17,906 nt of DNA from Methanomassiliicoccaceae archaeon UBA113 (GTDB taxonomy: Archaea; Thermoplasmatota; Thermoplasmata; Methanomassiliicoccales; Methanomethylophilaceae), in contig DAXB01000089.1 in the NCBI GenBank assembly GCA_002506175.1, positions 1 through 17,906 of the forward strand, in the 5' to 3' direction. Of the stretch, positions 10,301 through 16,599 are shown one piece after another. How positions within the stretch are numbered: the stretch's first letter is position 1; each line of letters starts with the position of its first letter. Under the pieces are notes generated by a model. The model was not told where the DNA came from, searched no databases, and worked only from the letters and a program-made list of their open reading frames with translations. A program made the translations under genes and the position numbers.

Positions 10301-11350
10301 GCCCTCTATTGTTGCCAATGATTCGCAACCCTCAAAAACACCTTCTCCTACAGACGTTACACCGCTTCCGATCTTGAACGAGGTCAATGCTTTACAGCCT
10401 TTGAATCCATATTGTCCGATTGTCTTTATGCTTGCAAATGATACGTTGTTGAGCTTTACACATCCCTCGAAAGCGTTGTCACCGATGGATGTGACTTTCT
10501 GAGGCGCAAAGGTAGCAAGCTTGCTACAGTCTTTGAAAGCACTGGCACCTATTGTCGTCAATGCCGCCCCGCCTGTGATCGAAGTCAAAGATGAGCAACC
10601 CTCGAAAGCGTTAGCACCTATTGTCGTTACCTTGGCAGGAATGCTGAATGATGTAAGCTCAGCACATCCCTTGAAAGCATCAGAATCAATCTCTACAACA
10701 TTCATATCGGAGGGAATAACCGCGCTGGAAGCCATCCTAGGACATGTCTGAATCGTATATGTGATCGTCGTGGTGCTCGTGTCCTTCTTATACAGTATAC
10801 CCGAGTCATCTGATTCGAATTCTGTATTATCCGAATGAACGATTATTTTCTCCAGGCTGGGACAGCTGATCGTGAAAATATCCATCACTGTTTCTGGAAT
10901 GTATAATTCCTTTAATCCTGTAAAATCATCAAACGCAGCCTTGGCTATAGTACCTACATTTGATGGTCTCTCGAATTCTATTGTCTCCACGACGCTAGCA
11001 TCACCACCAGTTATCACAATCTTGCCAGGCCCATCTGGTTCAGTTGGTTTTCCTACCTGAATTACATCCTTTCCATCTATTACCGCGGGAATCACAAGTA
11101 CCGAAGTAGCACTTGACGCATTATATCCTGTTATTATTACATAATTTCCGCTTAAATCATAGGTCCACGGCCCATATGTGTCAGCATCATTCTCGTCTGG
11201 CACCATCGTAGGAACGAATACCATTGCAAGCATGCATACCAGCATTACTGCCACCAATGACATCTTCCTTGTACACGGACGATCGCTCACTTTAGACAAT
11301 CTTTCCATTGTAACGTTACTCCTTTTCATCGATTCCGACACCTTCTTCAT
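4361..11350 (-). CDS. Giant BspA-type LRR / InlB-repeat surface protein, membrane anchored, 2329 aa
   Basis: Predicted giant surface adhesin. Residues ~30-48 are a signal sequence (SLVAVMLVCMLAMVFVP) after a long basic N-region. About 37 BspA/TpLRR units (IG..AF.GC..L..V.) lie in four blocks: ~120-480, ~550-900, ~960-1270 and ~1320-1430. Three blocks open with a cap module (LYIYGSGAMY or LNIIGTGNM, then W, then V.I.D.VT.IG) at ~490-550, ~911-960 and ~1275-1320. Four GILY-type cassettes interrupt the LRRs. A degenerate repeat at ~1465-1520 and eight InlB-B repeats at ~1526-2090 follow (VTFDANGGTGEM...W..pG..i.AVW), then one BR repeat (~2092-2160). The shared module (~2167-2295; YFVSDDGRTV, TTHFSDY), a membrane helix and the tail AWRHKLNSC complete it. 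Start choice is open: ATG 11350 has no close ribosome site, whereas ATG 11329 follows AAGGTG by 9 bases and ATG 11308 follows AGGAGT by 9 bases. All three keep the signal peptide. Confidence 0.93.
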   Translation of the reverse strand: MKKVSESMKRSNVTMERLSKVSDRPCTRKMSLVAVMLVCMLAMVFVPTMVPDENDADTYGPWTYDLSGNYVIITGYNASSATSVLVIPAVIDGKDVIQVGKPTEPDGPGKIVITGGDASVVETIEFERPSNVGTIAKAAFDDFTGLKELYIPETVMDIFTISCPSLEKIIVHSDNTEFESDDSGILYKKDTSTTTITYTIQTCPRMASSAVIPSDMNVVEIDSDAFKGCAELTSFSIPAKVTTIGANAFEGCSSLTSITGGAALTTIGASAFKDCSKLATFAPQKVTSIGDNAFEGCVKLNNVSFASIKTIGQYGFKGCKALTSFKIGSGVTSVGEGVFEGCESLATIEGGSTTCPVTNGILYSQEKIDGVSVKRLICCPAGKTGSVTVADNTVIIAESAFYGCKNITSVELPETVNKICKKAFYGCNSLESVTSWLDSQSKVKIEQDDVDKTFEKTNTGTKIVTDFRGLSTVNGDFDDGAQFRLIKNIGNNVYTYFKEDSPYYDLYIVTHGTGTAKIDFGELGEKPWDAEPSLTPGADYGWNNSLKLNVDKVIEIGGVLNIPDDTFNGFKYLAEVEGFASTTTVGDYAFYQCVTLSTISLPKATSMGEYAFSKCLTLRTVNIPAMTSMGQYAFFECNNLEQIALKSKVNEIKEGTFKDCAHLTKAEMSYVTTIGEDAFRGCESLTEVSFASNTSIGSYAFSGCSKLTDMPQANILKIGSYAFKGCESIKSLNLSTVTDIGTEAFLDCKGISTVDFKASATLDGSVFDGCDSIKSFAVTGKGTYYAESGVLMRTTTVEKKSVKELYRYPAAAEGSYTVPETIERIADYAFSHTDNLTELVIGSKVTYVGMEALSYCKNLEKVIIWAPACEAGTGVLLESDGALVYTATDDTCTKFRQEVSPSERVQPMDKHFGENLYDFTVTKADGETLYIYGSGAMYSLSSGAHAWSGVKYVVMSDEITSIGSHVFEGCINMEQITIPKGVTIIEKCAFKDCEKLSSVSLNAALKEIRAEAFSGTALKAVDVPSSVTKIGDKAFADCNSNDDPSLAQVNIPSDSSLTSIGSKAFAGSVITSFTIPKNLSEMGDNPFVSHDKLKTINNLSQNFDITAGILYDKDKTRVICGLSDISTDYVMPSTVKGVDSYAFWGCKNLKSVEFSADLETIGEKAFENCVSIPDVTLNESLKTIGSSAFKGCTGIKTIMLPESVTSIGASAFAGCTGVELAVLKCLVSDSKKVSVGASAFTDVPIGTIYATEKIRQAINDSGYAYANTKVLVACGDSVYGYVFKKGDVYSLNIIGTGNMEDKFTWGWGNEGSITVVEIEDGVTKLGDNVFKGLTVLTSIEFPDSITAIPEYAFSGCVLLKDVCLNKVVTIEKYAFDGCAALTGTLSDDSVFTISKNVKEIQYKAFFNSGIKKIIFDGNVTLGGSAFPGDYSVMLENGLTKTGLYDYVGGEWIDNNHKVIWIVEGKVTDTQRVKDGDPVPEYKGVAPTKEATKQYYYTFQNWTPSDVTTVTDDIIFKAVFMEVKQKYTVEYKDSTTGQSSIDTSDYGVYYLKDNMLSVPAGKLFGCWTINGVEMAERAQITLEQNTTVFAKWIDNYTVTYDPGLHGTGSIEPVKTTGSITLPEATAFTAEAGWQFVGWNVDGKTYDAGAKITVKKSLTITALWEGKYVMTYKAGTYGIGQEYAERFALSITLADNKFAPMTEQYYFIGWNIDGKLVDAGTTLENVGNSVAYAEWGTKNTVTYDKTEGSGTMNVDYVVKGNPYVLKDCNFTAPYTYAFKGWDVDGDIMQPGMAIIVSSDVIIKAVWELGVSISFYANGGTGNMADVYVLYNSPYVPGECKFIAPEGKVFDAWSIDGRIVEIIPNVVEPVSLRAEWKNLYTVTIDPNGGIGESFDEYVKDSFTFPTADDCWFEAPAGQAFYAWSYDGAEYQPGDMILVSKNITIKAIWKANYTVTFDANGGTGEMAPMTTFGSFVVPQCGFTAPAGDPMAFKNWALPNGTTVKAGETIAVTENTVLKAVWVPAYKVTFAANGGTGEMAPVNASGEYELPECEFKPATEDKVFDLWLLPDGTVAAPGMIIDVIGDMTVTATWTTMYSVKVSGNSYGTASADVKYAMPGDTVRLTKTPSAGCDFVSWEVTPSTLKIVNDKFEMPNQDVTVKAIFKVHVDSEISAEIKGVGSVSIPLDSQITTKCWIDLSMYKITSPKQSNIPKDATVYNVSIDVYNGTQKMSVSGKTATVFIAYKLASGEKADDLKVYFVSDDGRTVQDMNATYDAVKGGMIFTTTHFSDYVITHEEIKPIGTDYMPILLAIVIAVLIIIFALLLAWRHKLNSC
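5243..5485 (-). repeat. Nearly identical tandem InlB-B repeats with a 27-base exact match, 216-bp period
   Basis: The 27 bases at 5243-5269 recur exactly at 5459-5485, a spacing of 216 bases or 72 codons, which is one InlB-B repeat. They encode the GGTGEMAP core of two adjacent repeats of the giant protein. The other repeats in the array have diverged at DNA level, so this pair points to a recent duplication or gene conversion. Confidence 0.85.
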
Positions 11351-11407
11351 TCGAGGCCGCCTTGGCCACCCAACGTATTGGCGTGAATCTGTCCATATCT
11401 GACCCAG

Positions 11408-11435
11408 TTATATAATTGGACGTATAAAAAATATA
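11408..11435 (-). promoter_or_regulatory. Probable promoter (TATA elements) of the 2329-aa gene
   Basis: In minus-strand sense two TATA-like elements occur in tandem: TATATTTTTTATA (11423-11435) and AATTATATAA (11408-11417). They lie 58-86 bases upstream of the ATG at 11350, between the preceding operon's terminator and this gene. A start about 25 bases downstream of the second element would give a leader of roughly 35-60 bases, depending on the start codon used. Confidence 0.5.
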
Positions 11436-11453
11436 AGAAGGATACACTTATTA

Positions 11454-11483
11454 GTCAGACAGCACCGTTGGGCGCCGTCTGAC
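11454..11483 (-). terminator. Terminator hairpin of the two-gene surface operon
   Basis: A 13-bp stem with a 4-base loop lies 31 bases after the TGA stop of the gene at 11515. Read on the minus strand it pairs throughout, with two G-U wobbles; read on the plus strand the same positions are A-C mismatches. The hairpin is therefore built for minus-strand RNA. Moderately T-rich sequence follows (TAATAAGTGTATCCTTCTTATATTTTTTATA). Confidence 0.75.
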
Positions 11484-11514
11484 ATAAATCGTTTATTCGA
11501 TCAAAACGACCGTA

Positions 11515-13698
11515 TCAAACGTTTGTCTTTTTCCTTGAAAGCAACAATACTGCTACAATCAGGACGATGATGATCACCACGATACCGATTATTATCAGCA
11601 TCGTCCAATCATCCTGCAAAGGCTGGATCTCCTCATACGAAAGAACATACAGAGAACAATGGGTCACTACAAATCTGACGTCATTATCCTCGGTCAGACT
11701 CGCCTTCATCTTCTCGACATTCTTTCCGTCATCCGATACATAGTATGCAAACAACGTCTTTGTAAGGTCCATACTTGACGCATCCAGATGCAGAGTCACG
11801 ACATTATCGGACAGATCTACCTTCGTTGACGCGTTCTTTGCTGTAAGAGATACATCATATGTCAATGCGTTGCTGGGGATGTTCTTCAATGAGGAAGACA
11901 CCTTGCGGATGCTCAACTCAAGAGTCGTGTCCTGAGTCACATTGCCCCCGGTCTTCACCTCTACGAATCCATTCGCACCATCTCTTACACCTATGGCCCC
12001 TGGCGTCACTGGCAATAACATCTCCGATACAATGGTGTATGTAGATGCGGACAGCTTCGAACCGTCTACGGATTTGATCACGACATATCCGTTCTCGTAC
12101 GAGGAGTACTGACGCTCGGTCACCGATCCATCACCGGACACGTAGTAGACCATGATATCGTCCACCGATTGACCCTCGGGGATCTGATATACCAACCTGA
12201 GGGTCACATCCTTTCCCGAGAGATCGACGGTTCTTCCGTCGGTCTTCACGGTCGATGTTACCGTGAAAGACTTGGCATTCTTGGGTATGTTGATCTGCTT
12301 CGCATAACCCGAATCTATGATCAGCCTCAGTACACTGTCCGCAGTCACATCGGAATCCAATCTGATTGATATGGATCCGTTGCTGACTTCTTCTGTGATG
12401 TCCGTCTGCTGCTTGAACGTGGCCTTGACAGACACCGGGCCAGCGGGCATGTCGAAGGCGTACACATTGGTGCTCAGCTTGGTGATTGACAAGGCTGATG
12501 GAGATACCGTCCATTTGTCGAATACGTAACCGCTGTTCGGAGAGAGGGTCAATGTCACCCTCTGCCCTTCCGATGCTTTGGTACAATCGGATTCAATTTT
12601 TCCGTTAGCCCCCGCCGATACAGATACGCTGTACGACTGTGCGGTCTTGAAGACAACTTTAACCGAGACGTTCTCGGAAGGCATAACGAATCCATAGACG
12701 TTACCGGCATTGGTATAATCGATCGATGGAGTGAATACAACCTTGTCCACCGTATATCCTGCATTCGGTGTTACCGTGAACTGCACCATGGTATTGGCGC
12801 TTGCGGAGCCTGTGCTCGGCGTTATGCTTCCTCCCTCGGCTGGCGACGCACTCACAGAGTATGTGTGAGGCGTTGCCACCTGGAACGCAGCTGTGATCTT
12901 AACATCCTGAGCCGGCATCTCGAACGTATACGTCGTCTCCGTAACCTTCGTTATTTTGAGAGACGACGGCGATACGTCCTTCCACCCCTTGAACTCGAAC
13001 TCCGAGGAGAACGGGCTCACGGTAAGGGTTATTGTCACGCCAGGGACCGCAAAATCCTGAGAGGCGATAATTTTTCCGCTTCCCTCAGGTTTTGCGTCGA
13101 TGCAGTATGACGCGGAGGCTTCTTTGAACTCCGCAGCCACAGTGACATCGCTTGCTGGCATGACGAATGTGTTATTGGTTATGGTCACACTGGGCGAAAC
13201 GATCCATTTGATGAACGCGTAACCTGAATCCGGAGTGGCGGTCAAAGTGACCGTCGTCCCGGGTTCCGCAGCGTATCTGTCAGATGATATGGTACCGTTC
13301 GCTACCGTTGGATCCACCACTATTCCGTACCACGTTCCAGATGTGGATACTGTCAATACGACTGTATATCCACTCTGAGACAGTGATACGGTCAGTGCTT
13401 TATGACCGTGACCCTCGATGAATATCGAGTGTTCAAGGAGGTTCAACCTTCCGAAATCCGCTTTCGACCCATCGTCGTAGCCTATGATCACGTGAACGTT
13501 GTCCCCCTTGATTTTCGATTCGGATCCGAAGAAGAAGTGCAGGCTGCCGCCGCTCTCCGACTCCACATACGAAACCGTAATGCCCTCTTTTGTCGCACTG
13601 CCATCTGCCGACGATTCGTCAACGAAGACCATCGACGCACAGGATAGTGCGAAAAGGGTCACGATTGCCGTTGCGAGTAGGATTCTCTTCTTCTGCAT
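11515..13698 (-). CDS. Membrane-anchored surface protein with four divergent InlB (BR) repeats and a duplicated membrane-proximal module, ~727 aa
   Basis: Predicted secreted, membrane-anchored surface protein. The signal peptide is MQKKRILLATAIVTLFALSC, then ASMVFVDESSADG. Four BR-type repeats follow at ~125-190, ~197-272, ~280-350 and ~357-425, each running from a Y.v.v.p..nG.i start through G..vtLT..P..GY.F..W to F.MP..dV.v.a.F. Two tandem copies of the shared membrane-proximal module occupy ~430-555 and ~560-690. The first keeps the YYVSGDG motif but has lost HFS; the second has YYVSDDGKNVEKM and THCSLYVLSYEEI. A membrane helix at ~695-718 and the tail SRKKTNV end the protein. Start: GTG 13707, ATG 13704 and ATG 13698 are all in frame. 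I chose ATG 13698 because AAAGTGAT precedes it by 4 bases. The gene begins 16 bases after the stop of the MBG protein, so cotranscription is very likely. No LRRs are present. Confidence 0.9.
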   Translation of the reverse strand: MQKKRILLATAIVTLFALSCASMVFVDESSADGSATKEGITVSYVESESGGSLHFFFGSESKIKGDNVHVIIGYDDGSKADFGRLNLLEHSIFIEGHGHKALTVSLSQSGYTVVLTVSTSGTWYGIVVDPTVANGTISSDRYAAEPGTTVTLTATPDSGYAFIKWIVSPSVTITNNTFVMPASDVTVAAEFKEASASYCIDAKPEGSGKIIASQDFAVPGVTITLTVSPFSSEFEFKGWKDVSPSSLKITKVTETTYTFEMPAQDVKITAAFQVATPHTYSVSASPAEGGSITPSTGSASANTMVQFTVTPNAGYTVDKVVFTPSIDYTNAGNVYGFVMPSENVSVKVVFKTAQSYSVSVSAGANGKIESDCTKASEGQRVTLTLSPNSGYVFDKWTVSPSALSITKLSTNVYAFDMPAGPVSVKATFKQQTDITEEVSNGSISIRLDSDVTADSVLRLIIDSGYAKQINIPKNAKSFTVTSTVKTDGRTVDLSGKDVTLRLVYQIPEGQSVDDIMVYYVSGDGSVTERQYSSYENGYVVIKSVDGSKLSASTYTIVSEMLLPVTPGAIGVRDGANGFVEVKTGGNVTQDTTLELSIRKVSSSLKNIPSNALTYDVSLTAKNASTKVDLSDNVVTLHLDASSMDLTKTLFAYYVSDDGKNVEKMKASLTEDNDVRFVVTHCSLYVLSYEEIQPLQDDWTMLIIIGIVVIIIVLIVAVLLLSRKKTNV

Positions 13699-13714
13699 CT
13701 TCATCACTTTAGGT

Positions 13715-16576
13715 TCATGCGGTTGTTATCACTACAGTCACATTGCAGTCGGGCATAGTGAAGTAGTATGTGTAAAGCTCACTATCCGAATCATATGATC
13801 CGGATACTGGACGCATCGTGTTTCCGATTGTGTCCTTGATCGCTATGTTCTTCACTTCCGAGTCGGCTTTGAAGGTGATCTTCACAAGCTCGCCCTCATA
13901 CGCCGTTGCAGCATCCGCTTTCAAATCAGCAGAACCTACACCGATGGCACAATAGCAGGCGATCTCTGTAACGGTAGTTCCCGTGGCGTTGAACTGTGCG
14001 ATTTCAAATTCTGACCCTCCGTTTCCAAATACAACGACAACAGACTTGTCCTCGCCGGTTGCAAAGTGGAATTCGATGTTCGCGGTGCATGCCACCGTAG
14101 ATTTCACAGTCCAGTTGACCGTATCGATTTTAACAAAGTCCTCTGCACCCGTTGGATCGGTTGACAATGTGTATCCGATACTCTTCAACGAGAAGTTAGA
14201 GATGTTCTTCGTTGCTCCTGTATCCGTCACCAATAGTTTGACTGTGTCCCCGACTTTGTTATAACCTTCCTCTACGGAAACATCCAACTTCGTTGTCGGA
14301 GCTCCAATGTCGCCAACGACGAATTTCTTTCCATCGAAGAGGTACTTTCCTGCGGAATCGGCTACATAGTTCGAAACATCGAACTTCTCGTTCATGTATG
14401 TCACGGTCAGTTTGGACAATGACTTCAGTCCGACCATCACGTCTCCGCCGTTCTTTACACCGTTTTCTCCGACATTGAGAACTGCGCCTTTGATGGGTGC
14501 ATCGGTAGAATCGACGATCACTACTGTAGCGGTTGAAGCCCAGGCTTCCGGGCCGACATCGTATACAAGAGTACTCCTCATGGTCATGGGGGCGCCTGCA
14601 TCATAGGTGTACTTGAGCGTCACGTACGCATACGTGAATATTCCGTCCAAGGTCACATACTGGGATGAGATGTCCTCTGTAACATCTAGAGGGATCGAGA
14701 ACTGCGAGACCTGCGAGACCTGATACAATCCGTCCTTCATTCCGAGGGTGGTGTAGGTGACCACAAGCTCAGCCGATGAGCATGTGTTTGCAGGAATGGC
14801 CGGATTGATTCCGACGACCATCGAATTGCCCTGCTCGGTGAATACCATCTTCTCCAGAGTGTAGACCGGCATGCTTCCTCCGATGATGCTCTCATCCTCT
14901 GTGTAAACTTTTCCGCTGTAGTTGGTTATTCCTGTAGCCACCGCTCTCCACGTTCCGAGTGTCCTATCGTCTTCTGTGGTAGAGGGATTGTCAGTAAGCA
15001 CAAGTTTGTCGACCGTGCGTTCTACGGATACGAAGCTTATGGTGTAGTCCTTGCCTTTGGTGAGAGTCGTCTCTCCTACGAGATATGCGTCCGACTTATC
15101 AGCGTTCCATTTCACGACATATCCGTCGGTGATGGATTTCTGAGCGATGGTCCAGCTGAGGTTGATGTAAGAATATCCGGGATCTGTGCACATGAAGTTG
15201 CTTGATACGGACATCTTGATCAGGTGTGTGCATGCTGCCGATCCGCTGACCGTGCGTGCATCGTGGTTGATAGAATCATCACTCGGTGTCACAGGATCGA
15301 GCTGGTAGTAGTATGCGTAAATTGTGTACTTGTTGTTTGGATAGTTGGTGCTGTTGAAGAGATCGGCAGTCTGCTTATCGAATACGATCGTGACGGTCTT
15401 GTCCGATCCATCGTACACCAAACCATCTTTACCGTCAAGGATTACCCTACCGTTTTTGTTCATGTCATACGGTTTGATGGTCCAGGTTGCCTCCGCAAGA
15501 GAGACATCGAAATTCTGAAGCGCGCTGAGAGTCACTTTGTACTCGCCTGCGTCGGTAGGCACAGTGGCGGACCCATCATAGAGCGCGATATAGTTCTTTA
15601 CCTCTTTCTTGTTCTCATCGATCACGGTCAAAACAGGTGCCTGTTCCTCTCCGTTGTACTCGGAAGAATCCTTGTCAAGTGTGATTGATGTGATTGCGAT
15701 AGGAGTGAGCTTCCAAGACTGAGTGATGTACACGTCCTCAACCTTCAAAGGCTCCTGAGATACGACTTTTGTCGCTTTGTAGTAAACGTTGACTGGGGCC
15801 TTCACAACTTTCAGCGTCTCGGTAGACGTTCTGTCTCCAGGGATAACATCCATCTTCTGAACATCGTATCCGGATGCACTCAGGGCGAATCCGTTTCCGA
15901 ATGAAACATCGTTATTGTAGTTGTATTTCCTCTCGAAACACTTGAGGACCGTGATTTCCTCATTGGGATCTTTATCATCACACGCGGCATCCAGAGCCGA
16001 TTTGAGATCGGAGTAACGCGTTCCATTGACATCAAACTTCTGCATCTTCAGTTTGGACATATCGAATGTGATTCTATCCACCACACTGGAGTCTGTGTTG
16101 TCTTTGAATACAAGATTCGGGAACACATTCTTCGTCTCATCCCAGTTCATTTCGAAACTGTACTCGATGTAGTAGCCCTTGCTCGGATCAGCGGTGTCCA
16201 CTTCCTTCAATACGTACTTGACACCGTCGACGGAAACGTTCTGAATGCTTGCCTTGGTCCACTTGGTGTTCACGATCTTCACTGTGAGAGGCCATGAATC
16301 ACTTGTGTCTTTATATTTGAGCAATCCGGTGATGCTGAATTTGCTCACATAATCGGACACGATTCCCTCATCATCCGTAGCATCAGGATTGAGGATGATT
16401 TGTCCAACAGCACCCACCTGAGAGTCATTGATGTAAACCGTGTAGGTTTCTATCGAGGCGCTTTCGCTTAATGTAGCGGCAGCATCGTCACTCGGTGCTG
16501 CATCTACGACTGCGAACGCCGCGAATGCCATGACCGCCATTGCTGCGACGGCCAACATCTTTGTTGTCATTTTCAT
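13715..16576 (-). CDS. Secreted MBG/Ig-like domain surface protein without membrane anchor, 953 aa
   Basis: Predicted secreted structural or adhesin-like protein. The N-terminus (KMTTKMLAVAAMAVMAFAAF, then AVVDAAPSDD) is a clear signal peptide. Residues ~165-225 (VNGTRYSDLKSALDAACDD...) recall the lead-in found before beta-helix or Ig modules in gut-bacterial surface proteins. Residues ~292-367 look like an MBG-type Ig-like domain (YNGEEQAPVLTV...DAGEYKVTLSA...ATWTI). A second at ~370-480 ends LSWTIAQKSI, and a third, degenerate one follows to ~560. Residues ~560-880 are beta-rich and unrecognised. The final ~75 residues form a lone BR-type repeat ending FTMPDCNVTVVITTA. There is no C-terminal membrane helix, unlike the other three proteins, so it may be released or held by the cotranscribed anchored protein. 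The reading frame is open to 16603, but the GGAGG at 16584-16588 points to ATG 16576. Confidence 0.88.
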   Translation of the reverse strand: MKMTTKMLAVAAMAVMAFAAFAVVDAAPSDDAAATLSESASIETYTVYINDSQVGAVGQIILNPDATDDEGIVSDYVSKFSITGLLKYKDTSDSWPLTVKIVNTKWTKASIQNVSVDGVKYVLKEVDTADPSKGYYIEYSFEMNWDETKNVFPNLVFKDNTDSSVVDRITFDMSKLKMQKFDVNGTRYSDLKSALDAACDDKDPNEEITVLKCFERKYNYNNDVSFGNGFALSASGYDVQKMDVIPGDRTSTETLKVVKAPVNVYYKATKVVSQEPLKVEDVYITQSWKLTPIAITSITLDKDSSEYNGEEQAPVLTVIDENKKEVKNYIALYDGSATVPTDAGEYKVTLSALQNFDVSLAEATWTIKPYDMNKNGRVILDGKDGLVYDGSDKTVTIVFDKQTADLFNSTNYPNNKYTIYAYYYQLDPVTPSDDSINHDARTVSGSAACTHLIKMSVSSNFMCTDPGYSYINLSWTIAQKSITDGYVVKWNADKSDAYLVGETTLTKGKDYTISFVSVERTVDKLVLTDNPSTTEDDRTLGTWRAVATGITNYSGKVYTEDESIIGGSMPVYTLEKMVFTEQGNSMVVGINPAIPANTCSSAELVVTYTTLGMKDGLYQVSQVSQFSIPLDVTEDISSQYVTLDGIFTYAYVTLKYTYDAGAPMTMRSTLVYDVGPEAWASTATVVIVDSTDAPIKGAVLNVGENGVKNGGDVMVGLKSLSKLTVTYMNEKFDVSNYVADSAGKYLFDGKKFVVGDIGAPTTKLDVSVEEGYNKVGDTVKLLVTDTGATKNISNFSLKSIGYTLSTDPTGAEDFVKIDTVNWTVKSTVACTANIEFHFATGEDKSVVVVFGNGGSEFEIAQFNATGTTVTEIACYCAIGVGSADLKADAATAYEGELVKITFKADSEVKNIAIKDTIGNTMRPVSGSYDSDSELYTYYFTMPDCNVTVVITTA

Positions 16577-16583
16577 TTTCTTT

Positions 16584-16588
16584 CCTCC
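16584..16588 (-). promoter_or_regulatory. Ribosome binding site deciding the start at 16576
   Basis: GGAGG (minus-strand sense) is followed by AAAGAAA and then ATG at 16576, a 7-base spacing. An in-frame ATG at 16603 lies upstream of this site and would add nine residues before the signal peptide, so it is unlikely to be used. Confidence 0.85.
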
Positions 16589-16599
16589 GAAACACCTTC

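Noticed and set aside
13698..13717. Possible frameshift splitting one protein into the 953-aa and ~727-aa genes
   Set aside because: The downstream gene has its own ribosome site and a complete signal peptide, so these are two separate secreted proteins.
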